From contig CAYSEF010000004.1 in NCBI GenBank assembly GCA_964430105.1, forward strand, positions 1 through 64,000: 64,000 nucleotides of DNA. The letters run 5' to 3'. Source of the DNA: UMGS1696 sp964430105. Lineage in GTDB: Bacteria; Bacillota; Clostridia; Oscillospirales; CAG-272. The number at the start of each line of letters is the position of its first letter. Within the stretch, counting starts at the first letter, position 1. Under the pieces are notes generated by a model that saw only the letters and a list, made by a program, of their open reading frames with translations, had not been told where the DNA came from and did no database searches. Position numbers and translations under genes: made by a program. Of this stretch, positions 50,333 through 60,231 are shown piece after piece.

Positions 50333-52155
50333 TACGCATTCACCTCGCTTTCAGTGGAGTCAATGCCTGTTTGGATGTCGTTGATTTTCTTATAAATTCC
50401 GTTTTGTTTGATAAGCGAGTCGTGATTTCCTTCCTCAACGATATGACCGCCCGACATTACAATGATATTGTCAGCAGACATGAGGGTCTGAATTCTGTGA
50501 GATATCAGAATAACTGTGGAATCAGCTGTTTTTTCACGCAGAGCCTTACGGATTTTTGCATCGGTTTCGCTGTCAACTGCTGATAAGCTGTCGTCGAAAA
50601 TCATTACAGGAGTATTCTGTGTGAGAAGACGTGCTATTGCAGTACGCTGTTTCTGACCACCTGATAAAGTTACGCCTCGTTCGCCTACCATTGTATCATA
50701 ACCGAGGGTAAAGTTTTCAATAGTTTCGTCAAGTGAAGCCGCCTGAGCCGCACGCTTGATTTCATCCTCGTGCTTGGTGGGGTCATCGAATATTACACCG
50801 ATATTATCACGCAGTGTACGGCTGAATAAAAACGGTTCCTGCAATACGATACCGATATTCTTTCTCAAGCTTGACGATTTTATTTTGCGGATATCTTGAC
50901 CGGATATAGTTATCGTTCCATTACCTTCCGGAAGATCATAAAGCTTGCAAAGAAGTGAAACGAGAGTCGATTTTCCGCTTCCTGTCATACCGAGAATACC
51001 GACTGTTGAGCCTTTCGGGATAGTAAGATTTATATCGTGGAGAATTTCTGTTGAATTATCGTAACCGAAGGATACATGATCGAATACGATATCACCGGAG
51101 GGATCGCAGTCTACTGCACCATCGACATCTGATTCCTCAGCAGAGTTAATGATTTCTTCGATTCGTCCGATGGCAATTCCGGCTTTACTCATTTCGGAGA
51201 TAACACGTCCGAGTGAACGAACAGGCCATGTCAGCATCGAATTATAGGAGATTATAGCAATAAAATCACCTACAGTCATTTTACCCTGAACACAGAATAC
51301 AGTGCCGAGTATCAGCACGATCATAGACTGAAGTGCAGACAGAAGATCGCCTGAGGACCAGAACAAAGACATGAGAAAACCGAGCTTTACCCATGAATCA
51401 GCATAAATATTGTTCTGCTTTGTGTATTTATCAACCTCGTATTTTTCACGTCCGAACGCACGAACGACACGAACACCGGTCAAATTTTCTTGAACGATAG
51501 ACGAAAGTTTTCCTTCATCTTCGTCGCATTTGAGGAATCCGTTACCGATTTTTCCATGAAATATTGCCGAATACGCAACGATTATCGGGATGGAAGCAAG
51601 TGCGATAGTAGCGAGTGTAGAGTTGATAGAATACATGAAGAAAAGCGAAAGGACGATAAGCATCACAGTGCTGATGATAGACGTAAGCTGTTCGGATAAG
51701 AAAGCCTTTACAGTTTCAACGTCGGATGTGCAGCGCTGGATAATATCGCCGGTTTGATTCTTCATATACCATGAGAACGGCAGATGCTCGATATGTCTGA
51801 AAAGACGATTGCGCATATTCTCAACGAGAGTTTCCGAGCCTTTGCGGTTAAATACGGATTCACCATATTTACAAAGACCCATAAGAAGCGCCATAACAAG
51901 TATAGCTCCTGCAACAAACCAAAGATGCGAACGCAGATAAGAGGTTCCACCGATGGAATCGATAAATGTGTTTACAAAAGCAGGGAGAGAAGATGGTTCG
52001 CCACCAAGAACTGAGTCTACGGTAAAGCTGATTATCTTCGGGCAGATCAGCTCACATAGTGAAGCGAGCATTGAGGAGATGATACACAGAACAAAAAAGT
52101 GCTTGCATCCCCTAAGAAAAGATAAAGAGAGAGAGATTTTTGAGTTTTTCTTCAT
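50332..52155 (-). CDS. ABC exporter half-transporter, degenerate-site subunit
   Basis: The 607-aa protein has six membrane helices and an ATPase domain with Walker A GMTGSGKST, canonical signature LSGGQKQR and Walker B VMIFDDSLSAVD, where the catalytic Glu is replaced by Asp. That change, paired with the partner's LSTGE signature, locates the inactive site of a heterodimeric exporter between them. First gene of the exporter operon, with a ~115-base leader from the promoter at 52276. Confidence 0.93.
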   Translation of the reverse strand: MKKNSKISLSLSFLRGCKHFFVLCIISSMLASLCELICPKIISFTVDSVLGGEPSSLPAFVNTFIDSIGGTSYLRSHLWFVAGAILVMALLMGLCKYGESVFNRKGSETLVENMRNRLFRHIEHLPFSWYMKNQTGDIIQRCTSDVETVKAFLSEQLTSIISTVMLIVLSLFFMYSINSTLATIALASIPIIVAYSAIFHGKIGNGFLKCDEDEGKLSSIVQENLTGVRVVRAFGREKYEVDKYTKQNNIYADSWVKLGFLMSLFWSSGDLLSALQSMIVLILGTVFCVQGKMTVGDFIAIISYNSMLTWPVRSLGRVISEMSKAGIAIGRIEEIINSAEESDVDGAVDCDPSGDIVFDHVSFGYDNSTEILHDINLTIPKGSTVGILGMTGSGKSTLVSLLCKLYDLPEGNGTITISGQDIRKIKSSSLRKNIGIVLQEPFLFSRTLRDNIGVIFDDPTKHEDEIKRAAQAASLDETIENFTLGYDTMVGERGVTLSGGQKQRTAIARLLTQNTPVMIFDDSLSAVDSETDAKIRKALREKTADSTVILISHRIQTLMSADNIIVMSGGHIVEEGNHDSLIKQNGIYKKINDIQTGIDSTESEVNA

Positions 52156-52275
52156 AAAAAATTACATAGGTGTCGTGCCGCCGTGGAGTGGTGACAGCGG
52201 TGTGGGTTGATTCTTTTTACGAGAAATGCGGCAAGAGAAATCACAGGCTATCTCTGTACCGCAAAGACCAAAGCC

Positions 52276-52304
52276 ATTATAACATTAAATTAAATAGGAA
52301 GCAA
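52276..52304 (-). promoter_or_regulatory. Promoter of the ABC exporter operon
   Basis: Minus strand TTGCTT (52299-52304), 17 bases, TATAAT (52276-52281). The leader (52156-52270) can form a stem GCGGTACAGAGA...TCTCTTGCCGC and holds no gene. The rest of the gap to 52374 is AT-rich with nothing recognised. Confidence 0.65.
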
Positions 52305-52373
52305 GAGAGGTGTATTATCTGTAATATAATTGTAATATTATCGCAGTACTGTGTAGATTTAACATCAAATCAC

Positions 52374-52402
52374 TTGACAAAACGATGTTTATAAGTCATA
52401 AT
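52374..52402 (+). promoter_or_regulatory. Promoter of the M16C peptidase gene
   Basis: TTGACA (52374-52379), 17 bases, CATAAT (52397-52402). Confidence 0.75.
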
Positions 52403-52479
52403 AGAGTATAGTTGTGCCTATATCAACTTTACAGAAGATCAATATTGAAAGATGTAATATAAAACGAAAGGATCATATT

Positions 52480-55437
52480 ATGGCAAAAAATGTAAAGAGC
52501 AGTGCAGAGCTTGTAAATAACCCTGCATATGAGCTTATGTATGAGGAATACCTCGATGATATAAAATCCGCAGGTATCGTGTACCGTCATAAGAAGTCGG
52601 GAGCGAGAGTTTGTGTTATTTCAAATGACGATCAGAACAAAATGTTCTGTGCTGCATTCCGTACTCCTCCGGAAAATTCGACAGGTGTTCCGCATATCAT
52701 AGAGCACTCTGTTCTCAACGGTTCTAAGAATTTCCCTTCTCGTGATCCGTTTATGCAGCTTATCAAAGGCTCACTCAATACGTTCCTTAACGCAATGACA
52801 TATCCTGATAAAACACTGTACCCCGTAGCTTCCTGCAATGATAAGGATTTTATGAACCTTATGAATGTATATATGGACGCTGTGTTCTATCCGAATATCT
52901 ATAAGTATCCACAGATATTCAGTCAGGAAGGTTGGCATTACGAGCTTGAAAACGCTGACGATGAGCTTATTATCAATGGCGTTGTATATTCTGAAATGAA
53001 GGGTGCTATGTCCTCTCCCGACAGTGCTATTTGGCACGCGATAGGAAAATATATGTTCCCCGATACTACATATGGCGTAAATTCCGGTGGTGATCCGGCG
53101 GTTATCCCTGAGCTTACATATGAGCAGTTTATCGACTTCCATTCCAGACTGTATCATCCGTCGAACTCATATATCTTTATTTACGGCGACTGTGACATGG
53201 ATGAACGCCTTGATTGGATGGATAAGAATTATCTCTCTAACTTCGATGTAATCGAGCCTAAGTCCGATATTTCACGTCAGAAGCATATCGGAAAGGCTGA
53301 ACCCGTTCGCATTACAGATAAATATTCTGTTGGCATAAATGATGAAACAGAAGGCAAGGCATATCTCGCATTCTCCGTTCTGGGTGGTTCTAACCTTGAT
53401 GTTCTTGAATGCAGAGCATGGTCTGTGCTGTCAAGTGTGCTTCTCAATTCCGATTCCGCACCTATTAAGAAAGCTCTCCGTGATGCAGGAATAGGCGAAA
53501 ATATCTATGGTGGATATGATTCTCACGCTATCGAGGATTCCTTCTCCATTGTCGCTAAAAATGCGAAAGCAGAAGATATCGATAAGTTCTATAACATTAT
53601 CATGGACACACTTAAAAAGCAGGTTGAGGAAGGAATAAGCGAAAAAGCTTTGCTTGCCTGCATCAACAGACGTGAATTCAGCTATCGTGAGGCTGATTAC
53701 GGCGGAGAACCGAGAGGACTTGACTATGCGGCTGATATGCTCCAGTCATGGCTCTATGACGATAGTGCTGCTTTCTCATATATGCACGTGCTTGAAGATT
53801 ATGCTGAACTCAAGAAGCGTATCGGCACAGGCTACTACGAAAACCTCATCAAGAAGTATATTTTTGAAACAGATCACTCTGTTCTGATTACAATGCTTCC
53901 CGAACCCGGTCTTATCGATAAAAATAACGAGGCACTCAAGAAGAAGCTCGCTGATTATAAGGCATCTCTTTCTGCTGAAGAAATCGAAAAGATCATCGCT
54001 GATACAAAAGCATTGCGTGAATATCAGAGCCATGAGCCTACTCCCGAGGAGCTGAACTGCATCCCGTCCTTGAAGCGTACAGATATTCCTCGTGAAACAG
54101 TTCCGTTCTATAATGAAGAAAGAACTGTTGGCGGCGTAAAGACTGTATATCACGATATCGAAACAAATGGTATCACATATGCAAATATTTACTTCGATTA
54201 CGGCAAGCTTCCGCATGAATATGATCCTTATGTTTCAATTCTTAGCGATATAGTTGGCAGAGTAGATACTAAGGCACATACATTTGAAGAGCTTGATATC
54301 GATATGAAGCTGAATGTTGGTTCTTTGGGCTTCTGGTATACAAGCTTCGTTAAGCCGGGTACATTTGATGATTATAGACCGATGTTTGCGGCAGGAGTAC
54401 GTGCACTTTCAAATCAGCTTGATTATGCTATGACAACTGTTGCTGAAATACTCACTGCAACAAAGCTTGAAGATACAGCACGTATTCGCACTATCCTTAC
54501 CGAAGTAAGAAACGGCAAGAAGCAGGGTATTATAAACAACGGTAATTCATGGGCTGCATCCAGAGCACGTTCGTATTTCTCAAAGCATGAAGTTTATAAT
54601 CAGCATATGGGCGGAATCGACTTCTATCTCTGGCTGTGTGATCTGCTTGATAATTGGGATGAAAAGGCAACCGAGGTTACCGAAAATCTTAAGAAGGTTA
54701 CAAATTATATATTCAATCCCGCAAATATCATTGTAAGCTTGGCGGCAGATGAAGCAGGCTATAAGGCATTTGAGCTTGCTCTCCCGAAGCTTACAGCAGA
54801 GCTTGATAAGCTGACACACGAATCTCTTGGCGAAGCAGAGGAATATGTTCCCGTTAAGAAGAATGAGGGTGTACTTATCCCTTCACAGGTACAGTATGTT
54901 GCAAGAGTAGGTAATCTCGCATTTGATGATCTCACCTATTCCGGTGTATATCAGGTAGTAAAGACTGCCGTTAATACCGACTACCTCTATCAGCAGGTAA
55001 GAGTTAAGGGCGGTGCTTACGGTGTAGGCTGTGGCTTTGGTAATGTGTCCGGAAATGTACAGTTCACATCGTATCGTGACCCTAAGCTGGCAGAAACCGA
55101 CGAAGTTTATAAGGGAACAGGCGATTTCGTTCGTAACGTAAAGTTTGACGAGGCTGAACTCACAAAGTATATTGTCGGTACATTCTCAGCATACGAAAGA
55201 CCTATATCGAACTACGGAAAAGCAAGCCGTTCGTTTGACGCATATATCACCGGAAGAACATATGAGGATGTGCTGAAGGAACGTGCTGAAATGCTTGATA
55301 TCACAGAAGAACAGTTCCGTGCGACAGCTGACACATTCGATAAAATCTGTGCGCAGGGATATATCTGTACAGTAGGTAATGAAACAAAGCTTACCGAAAA
55401 TAAGGATATGTTCGATAATCTTGTAGAGATAAAATAA
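52480..55437 (+). CDS. M16C family zinc metallopeptidase (presequence protease-like)
   Basis: The 985-aa protein has the inverted zinc motif HIIEH in TGVPHIIEHSVLNGS (about residues 66-80), the downstream Glu in GVVYSEMKGAM, and the second half-domain with RVKGGAYGVGCGFG (about 840). Two clamshell halves make up this family, which degrades peptides of tens of residues. No signal peptide, so cytosolic. ATG at 52480 has AAAGGA eight bases upstream; the frame upstream of it is unlikely to be used. Transcribed alone. Confidence 0.94.
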   Translation: MAKNVKSSAELVNNPAYELMYEEYLDDIKSAGIVYRHKKSGARVCVISNDDQNKMFCAAFRTPPENSTGVPHIIEHSVLNGSKNFPSRDPFMQLIKGSLNTFLNAMTYPDKTLYPVASCNDKDFMNLMNVYMDAVFYPNIYKYPQIFSQEGWHYELENADDELIINGVVYSEMKGAMSSPDSAIWHAIGKYMFPDTTYGVNSGGDPAVIPELTYEQFIDFHSRLYHPSNSYIFIYGDCDMDERLDWMDKNYLSNFDVIEPKSDISRQKHIGKAEPVRITDKYSVGINDETEGKAYLAFSVLGGSNLDVLECRAWSVLSSVLLNSDSAPIKKALRDAGIGENIYGGYDSHAIEDSFSIVAKNAKAEDIDKFYNIIMDTLKKQVEEGISEKALLACINRREFSYREADYGGEPRGLDYAADMLQSWLYDDSAAFSYMHVLEDYAELKKRIGTGYYENLIKKYIFETDHSVLITMLPEPGLIDKNNEALKKKLADYKASLSAEEIEKIIADTKALREYQSHEPTPEELNCIPSLKRTDIPRETVPFYNEERTVGGVKTVYHDIETNGITYANIYFDYGKLPHEYDPYVSILSDIVGRVDTKAHTFEELDIDMKLNVGSLGFWYTSFVKPGTFDDYRPMFAAGVRALSNQLDYAMTTVAEILTATKLEDTARIRTILTEVRNGKKQGIINNGNSWAASRARSYFSKHEVYNQHMGGIDFYLWLCDLLDNWDEKATEVTENLKKVTNYIFNPANIIVSLAADEAGYKAFELALPKLTAELDKLTHESLGEAEEYVPVKKNEGVLIPSQVQYVARVGNLAFDDLTYSGVYQVVKTAVNTDYLYQQVRVKGGAYGVGCGFGNVSGNVQFTSYRDPKLAETDEVYKGTGDFVRNVKFDEAELTKYIVGTFSAYERPISNYGKASRSFDAYITGRTYEDVLKERAEMLDITEEQFRATADTFDKICAQGYICTVGNETKLTENKDMFDNLVEIK

Positions 55438-55452
55438 GTATAATGCAAACAA

Positions 55453-55495
55453 AATGGGTGAATATCCGGAAAAATCGGATACCACCCGTTTTTTG
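55453..55495 (+). terminator. Terminator of the M16C peptidase gene
   Basis: ATGGGTG (55454-55460) pairs with CACCCGT (55483-55489) and inner TATCCG (55463-55468) with CGGATA (55476-55481), followed by TTTTTTG. Confidence 0.85.
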
Positions 55496-55612
55496 TTGTT
55501 GAATATGATACCTTTGAATTATTGCCAATGCGATATTTTCTGAAACTGCTGTAATTTGAAGGAATCGCAGAAAAACATAATATTTTATTATCGAAAAAAC
55601 GATATTCACCGC

Positions 55613-55641
55613 TTGTCAATCTAACTCGAATATGCTATAAT
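55613..55641 (+). promoter_or_regulatory. Promoter of pyrE
   Basis: TTGTCA (55613-55618), 17 bases, TATAAT (55636-55641). The leader is about 33 bases, too short for a PyrR-type attenuator. Confidence 0.75.
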
Positions 55642-55680
55642 CATTGTGTAAAATAATATTATTATAAAAGGAGCATCATC

Positions 55681-56355
55681 ATGGAAGCATACAAGGCTGA
55701 ATTTATTGAATTTATGGTACGTTCCGGCGTACTTCGCTTTGGAGAATTCAAGACAAAAAGCGGACGACTCTCCCCTTATTTTGTAAACACAGGTAATTAT
55801 CGTACCGGTGCACAGCTTTCAAAGCTTGGCGAATATTATTCTGATTGCATTATGGATGCAACAGGTGGAGATTTTGATGTAATGTTTGGCCCTGCATACA
55901 AGGGAATTCCGCTTGCCGCAACAGCTGCCGCTACTCTTTACACAAAATACGGTGTTGATAAGCCGTACTGCTTTGACAGAAAAGAAGCAAAGGATCATGG
56001 CGAGGGTGGCGTTTTCGTTGGTGCAAAGCTCGAAGACGGAAATAAAGTTCTCATTATTGAAGATGTTATCACAGCCGGTACAGCTGTACGTGAAACCCTT
56101 CCGAAGCTTCTTGGCGCAGCAAAGGTTGAGGTCAAGGACATGATTATTTCCGTAAACCGTATGGAGGTTGGCCCGTCAGGTAAGACTGCTATTGATGATA
56201 TCAAGGATGAATTTGGTATAACAGTTCATGCTATCGTAACAGTACGCGATATTATCGAGCATATGCATGGTCGTGAGATCGACGGACAGGTGCTTCTGAC
56301 TGACGAAATTCGTGAAAAGATGGAAGCATACATGAAGCAGTATTGCGTTATGTAA
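55681..56355 (+). CDS. pyrE: Orotate phosphoribosyltransferase
   Basis: The 224-aa protein has the PRPP-binding loop VLIIEDVITAGTAVRETL (about residues 122-139), GPAYKGIPLAA and FDRKEAKDHGEGG. It makes OMP from orotate and PRPP in pyrimidine synthesis. The loop and length match the longer bacterial PyrE. It stands apart from other pyr genes; AGGAG RBS. Confidence 0.95.
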   Translation: MEAYKAEFIEFMVRSGVLRFGEFKTKSGRLSPYFVNTGNYRTGAQLSKLGEYYSDCIMDATGGDFDVMFGPAYKGIPLAATAAATLYTKYGVDKPYCFDRKEAKDHGEGGVFVGAKLEDGNKVLIIEDVITAGTAVRETLPKLLGAAKVEVKDMIISVNRMEVGPSGKTAIDDIKDEFGITVHAIVTVRDIIEHMHGREIDGQVLLTDEIREKMEAYMKQYCVM

Positions 56356-56400
56356 TTTTCGTAAATTGCAAAGTGATACTATAGATATAATAAAAAATAA

Positions 56401-56452
56401 AGGGCGTGTTGCATTACATTTAAGAATGTAATTTGAAACACGTCCTTTTTTT
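56401..56452 (+). terminator. Terminator of pyrE
   Basis: AGGGCGTGTT (56401-56410) pairs with AACACGTCCT (56437-56446), inner CATTACATT pairs with AATGTAATT, then seven Ts. Confidence 0.88.
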
Positions 56453-56473
56453 ATAGCATGAGTATAGCTGTAC

Positions 56474-56552
56474 TTTTTCTCCTTTAGCGAGGAGAAAAAA
56501 TGCCAAAAAGAGTAACTTTTTCGATGTCCTGAGCGTTTTGAACTCTACCAAC
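56474..56552 (+). other. Hairpin and 10-codon mini-ORF of unknown role
   Basis: TTTTTCTCCT (56474-56483) pairs perfectly with AGGAGAAAAA (56490-56499) around TTAGCG. The right arm contains an AGGAG placed before ATG at 56500, which opens a 10-codon frame (MPKRVTFSMS). AAAAAG/CTTTTT forms a further small stem. It fits no plain terminator because As follow the stem. Confidence 0.4.
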
Positions 56553-56603
56553 TTTTAGAAAAACCTATCAAAGCTTTTATACTTGCGACAGCTACTTTTT
56601 TTA

Positions 56604-58868
56604 TTAAAGCTTCGTTACAGTACAGCCAAGTGCTTTTGCTGCATCGGCTTCATCACGTCTGCAAGTGAAGATAAGATACTGTCCGTTGTCAAGCTGTCTG
56701 AAAATATTTTGTATTCTTGTTCCGTCAATGTGAGCAAAGCTTTCATCGAGTATGATAGTAGGTGATTCATTGCGGAATACTTCATTTGCCAGCGAAATTC
56801 TCAGCGCAATATATACAATATCGGCAGTACCTCGTGACAAATGCTCTGAATTTAGTATGTCATTACCGGACGCAAGACTTGCATTCCAGTTGCCATCAAT
56901 TATCAGACGGTCATGAGAAGCTCCATTCGAGTTAGGATTCGTGAACACTTCAGAAAGCATAGCAGAGGCCTTGCTTGAAATTCTCGGGATAACATTTGAC
57001 CTCATTGATTCTCCGGCTTTTTCGAGTGCTTTTCCGGCAAGCTCCAGTGCATCATGGCGCAATGTCAGCTCATCTATTCTTTCGTCAAGTGCGGAAACCA
57101 TCGTTGAAAGCTCTGCCGGAGTTCGGTTGAGTTTGCCCAGCTCCATAAGCTTTTCTTCAAGCACGCTTTTTCTTTTCAGTGCAGATTTCAGTGCATTTTC
57201 TGTGAAGTCACGTTCTTGTATGGCTTTTTTTACGCCTTCCGAATCGAGTGAGAGGGCGATTTTTCCATAAGGCTTTTCAGCCGCAGAATATGCTTCAAGC
57301 TCAGCCTGTTTTATATCTATTCCGTCAAGCTGTTCTTCGAGTGCTTCAAGTCGTCCTCGATAGTGTATGATTTGCGATTTCATTGACTGTCGCTTGTCTG
57401 CAATGCCGTCGGAAATTGCATGGAGCTGTTTGATGGTTCGGTAAATATCGCCTGTTTTAGTAAGATGTGCGGATTCGGCAAGCTCAGCTATGCGTTGTTC
57501 TGCCGCATCAAATCGAAGCTTGGCTGTTTCAAGTGAAGCGATCATCTGCTCACGTTCGAGTGCCATTGTTCTGCTATGGTCGAGAATACTCATTTTCTCC
57601 TGCACTGCATCTTCGATGTCGTCAGCTGATTCAGCATCCCATTCATCAAGCATAGAATCGAGAGTTTTCTGTGTTTTTGTATGCTTGATCATGAATATAA
57701 CGCCGATAGTCACAAGAATCAATGTCATCATCAGCGGGAAAATGTATGTATCAGTGTTGAAAAGGTACAGCATGAACGAAGCGCACATACCGATAAGTCC
57801 CGATACGAGAAGTGCGATAGCGACAGAAAATTGTGTTTTTGAGGAAGAATTTATGTGTTGTATTTCCTCGATTATGCTGTCAGGATCAGGAAGATCGTCG
57901 GTTGCTCCGTCAAAATCTGTGATTTTTTCATCATAGAGGGCACATTCCTCATCGTAGGCACGAATATCACGCTCCGATTCGAGAAGCGATTCTTCAAAGC
58001 CCTCACCGAGAGGAGAATTATTTAAGTCTGATAAGGATTTTTCCAGCTTTTCAATCTGAGCTTTTGTATGCTCCGCCGAAGATATCCTGCGACCTATCAC
58101 TATTTTGTCGAGTGCCGAGAAAATTCCATCGTAACGCTCGCTTGCTTCTTCAAGCTCGGCAATTCGCTTTTTTATGTCATCAAGTGATGTGCTGACGGAT
58201 AGAATTTCTGCTGTTTTTTCAGATGCCGGACGTATTTCTGCTGAAAGAGAAGCTCTTTTCGCTTTGAGTTCGCTTATCTCACCGCCGTTTTTGTTTTTGT
58301 GAAGCAGTTCACGACGTGTATTGTCAAGCTTGGCAAGTGCACGTTTTATATCCACATTTTCGTCAGCTGAAGTAAGCAGATTTTCTACAGCACTGCCTGA
58401 TTTCGCCTGACCAACAGCTGAAAGCTCCGGCTTTGCTACAGAGGCTTGAGATAAAAAGCAGGTATTCACAAAAACATCAACCGGTACGCCAAAGAAATAT
58501 TCGCCGGGCTCCTGACCGGTTATAACATCCCCCGTGGCTTGATTGATTATGCGAATCCTTTCTCGAGGAGATGAACCGTCAGATGTAATAAGAGCACGTT
58601 CAAGTCTGTAGAGAGTTCCGTCTTCTGCTTCGACCATGATGTATCCGGCGGCTTGTCCTGTCGTAGTATTTATGTAGCGCTGTCGTTCTGAAGGTAAATT
58701 TTTCGTTGTTTTGGATGAAAGTCCGTAAAAGATAAATTTGATGAACATCGCCATAGATGACTTACCGGATTCATTGACACCTTCGATGACATTCACGCCG
58801 TTTGAAAGCTCAATATCACGATCACGCAGTCCGCCAAAGGATACTATATGTAGCGATTTCAGTATCAT
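56604..58868 (-). CDS. YhaN-like SbcC/Rad50-type AAA ATPase
   Basis: The 754-aa protein has Walker A EGVNESGKSSMAMF (about residues 29-42), long coiled coils (about 190-280 and 400-600), two membrane-helix-like stretches in the middle (FSVAIALLVSGLIGMCASFM and FPLMMTLILVTIGVIFMI, about residues 345-390), and a C-terminal ABC signature/Walker B (LSRGTADIVYIALRISLA; PTIILDESFAHID). This matches the B. subtilis YhaN type, but is shorter than that ~960-aa protein. Pairs with the nuclease gene 15 bases upstream; DNA end processing is the inferred role. Confidence 0.85.
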   Translation of the reverse strand: MILKSLHIVSFGGLRDRDIELSNGVNVIEGVNESGKSSMAMFIKFIFYGLSSKTTKNLPSERQRYINTTTGQAAGYIMVEAEDGTLYRLERALITSDGSSPRERIRIINQATGDVITGQEPGEYFFGVPVDVFVNTCFLSQASVAKPELSAVGQAKSGSAVENLLTSADENVDIKRALAKLDNTRRELLHKNKNGGEISELKAKRASLSAEIRPASEKTAEILSVSTSLDDIKKRIAELEEASERYDGIFSALDKIVIGRRISSAEHTKAQIEKLEKSLSDLNNSPLGEGFEESLLESERDIRAYDEECALYDEKITDFDGATDDLPDPDSIIEEIQHINSSSKTQFSVAIALLVSGLIGMCASFMLYLFNTDTYIFPLMMTLILVTIGVIFMIKHTKTQKTLDSMLDEWDAESADDIEDAVQEKMSILDHSRTMALEREQMIASLETAKLRFDAAEQRIAELAESAHLTKTGDIYRTIKQLHAISDGIADKRQSMKSQIIHYRGRLEALEEQLDGIDIKQAELEAYSAAEKPYGKIALSLDSEGVKKAIQERDFTENALKSALKRKSVLEEKLMELGKLNRTPAELSTMVSALDERIDELTLRHDALELAGKALEKAGESMRSNVIPRISSKASAMLSEVFTNPNSNGASHDRLIIDGNWNASLASGNDILNSEHLSRGTADIVYIALRISLANEVFRNESPTIILDESFAHIDGTRIQNIFRQLDNGQYLIFTCRRDEADAAKALGCTVTKL

Positions 58869-58883
58869 ATCGTTTCCTCCACT

Positions 58884-60005
58884 TTAGAATGAGTTTTCGC
58901 CTGAAAGAGCTGAGAAGGCATATCGCAGTGCACGAAGACCGATCTCACGGGTTCTTTCATCGTCGGATTCGAGAGAAGCCTTAAGCTGTCTGTACACTTC
59001 GCCACGAATAGTTACATCAGTTTCAAGTGAAGCGAGATCAAGCTCCGGTTTTGTTGCGTCGGTTATTTTCAGCAAAAACAGTCCATCGCTGTCAGCTTCC
59101 AGTGCTTCTGTGTCGATAAACAGTGACGGATCGACAAAGCCTGTCAGCTTAAGCGATAATAAAGTGTCCTCTCCAAGCTTGTTTTCGCGGATATAAGCAG
59201 AAATCGCCTCGGAAATATCGTTCATCGAGTAAATATCGTGCAGTGCAAGCTCACCCTTCTCGTAACGTCGCTTTGAGAATCGAACTCGCTTTATGGTTAT
59301 GTCGGAACGACCGTTATTCTTGTCAATTTCTACCATGCAAGCACCCTTTGGGCCACATTCGTCAAAACCACGAGGCTCAAGGCATCCCGAATAACACCAT
59401 CTGCCATCAGGACCGGGGGCGGGAGGATTATGTATATGTCCGAGTGCAGTGTAATCAGCGCCGAAGGATATAAGCTGTTCGGCTGTGATAGGACAGTCGG
59501 TGTTATATGCTTTAACTCCGAGCATATCACTGTGACAAACCAGAAGATTCAAACGATTTTTGTCTGAAATTTCCAATCCGTCTATAGGAACCTCGGTCAT
59601 ATTTGAAGAAGTAAAGCCAAATCCATAGACTGTTAAATTAAGCTCATCAATATCGACTGATGTTAATTTATCGTCAGTAAAGATGTGTACATTTTTGGGG
59701 AAGATATTCTTTCGCCAAACGCTTTTTTGAGTTGCAGGGTCGTGATTTCCGGGAGCGATGAAAACAGGCTTGCCGAAATTTTCAAATTCTCGACATAGCA
59801 TCAAGATAGTTTCGCGTGTTACATTTTCATCGTCAAACAGGTCACCTGCAATCAGAATTAGGTCGGCAGAATTCATTTTTGCATATGTCATCATTGAAGT
59901 AAAAGCGGCACGAAGCTCATTTCGGCGAATCTCCGCATGACGTGAATCAAGTGACGAAAACGGTGAATCGAGATGCACGTCCGCTGTGTGCAGGATCTTG
60001 ATCAT
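58884..60005 (-). CDS. YhaO/SbcD-like DNA repair exonuclease
   Basis: The 373-aa protein has the metallophosphoesterase motifs ILHTADVHLDSPF (about residues 4-16), IAGDLFDDE, APGNHDPAT, CHSDM and ALGHIHNP, typical of SbcD/Mre11/YhaO nucleases. It forms a complex with the SbcC-like partner downstream. ATG at 60003-60005 is taken because the promoter -10 lies at 60042; the frame's earlier GTG sits at the transcription start. The RBS (GGAG, 13 bases upstream) is distant. Confidence 0.9.
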   Translation of the reverse strand: MIKILHTADVHLDSPFSSLDSRHAEIRRNELRAAFTSMMTYAKMNSADLILIAGDLFDDENVTRETILMLCREFENFGKPVFIAPGNHDPATQKSVWRKNIFPKNVHIFTDDKLTSVDIDELNLTVYGFGFTSSNMTEVPIDGLEISDKNRLNLLVCHSDMLGVKAYNTDCPITAEQLISFGADYTALGHIHNPPAPGPDGRWCYSGCLEPRGFDECGPKGACMVEIDKNNGRSDITIKRVRFSKRRYEKGELALHDIYSMNDISEAISAYIRENKLGEDTLLSLKLTGFVDPSLFIDTEALEADSDGLFLLKITDATKPELDLASLETDVTIRGEVYRQLKASLESDDERTREIGLRALRYAFSALSGENSF

Positions 60006-60041
60006 TTGGGCAAAAATACTCCATTTTATTGATTTTATCAC

Positions 60042-60070
60042 ATTATATCATAAAGCGACGAAGTGTGCAA
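60042..60070 (-). promoter_or_regulatory. Promoter of the yhaO-yhaN-like operon
   Basis: Minus strand TTGCAC (60065-60070), 17 bases, TATAAT (60042-60047). Confidence 0.7.
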
Positions 60071-60160
60071 TAAGATTTACGAAAACTGAGCAGGGTGCAT
60101 TTTTCGTTGAAACAAGCTTTTTTAAGCAGAAGTAAATCGACCATTTCTTTTTATTAGATA

Positions 60161-60190
60161 TTGCAAAACCCGTGCGGAATATGTTATAAT
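60161..60190 (+). promoter_or_regulatory. Promoter of the CapA-family gene
   Basis: TTGCAA (60161-60166), 18 bases, TATAAT (60185-60190). Confidence 0.7.
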
Positions 60191-60231
60191 ATACCTTGGA
60201 TTCATATCCTTATTGTTGGTGGTGATAATAA

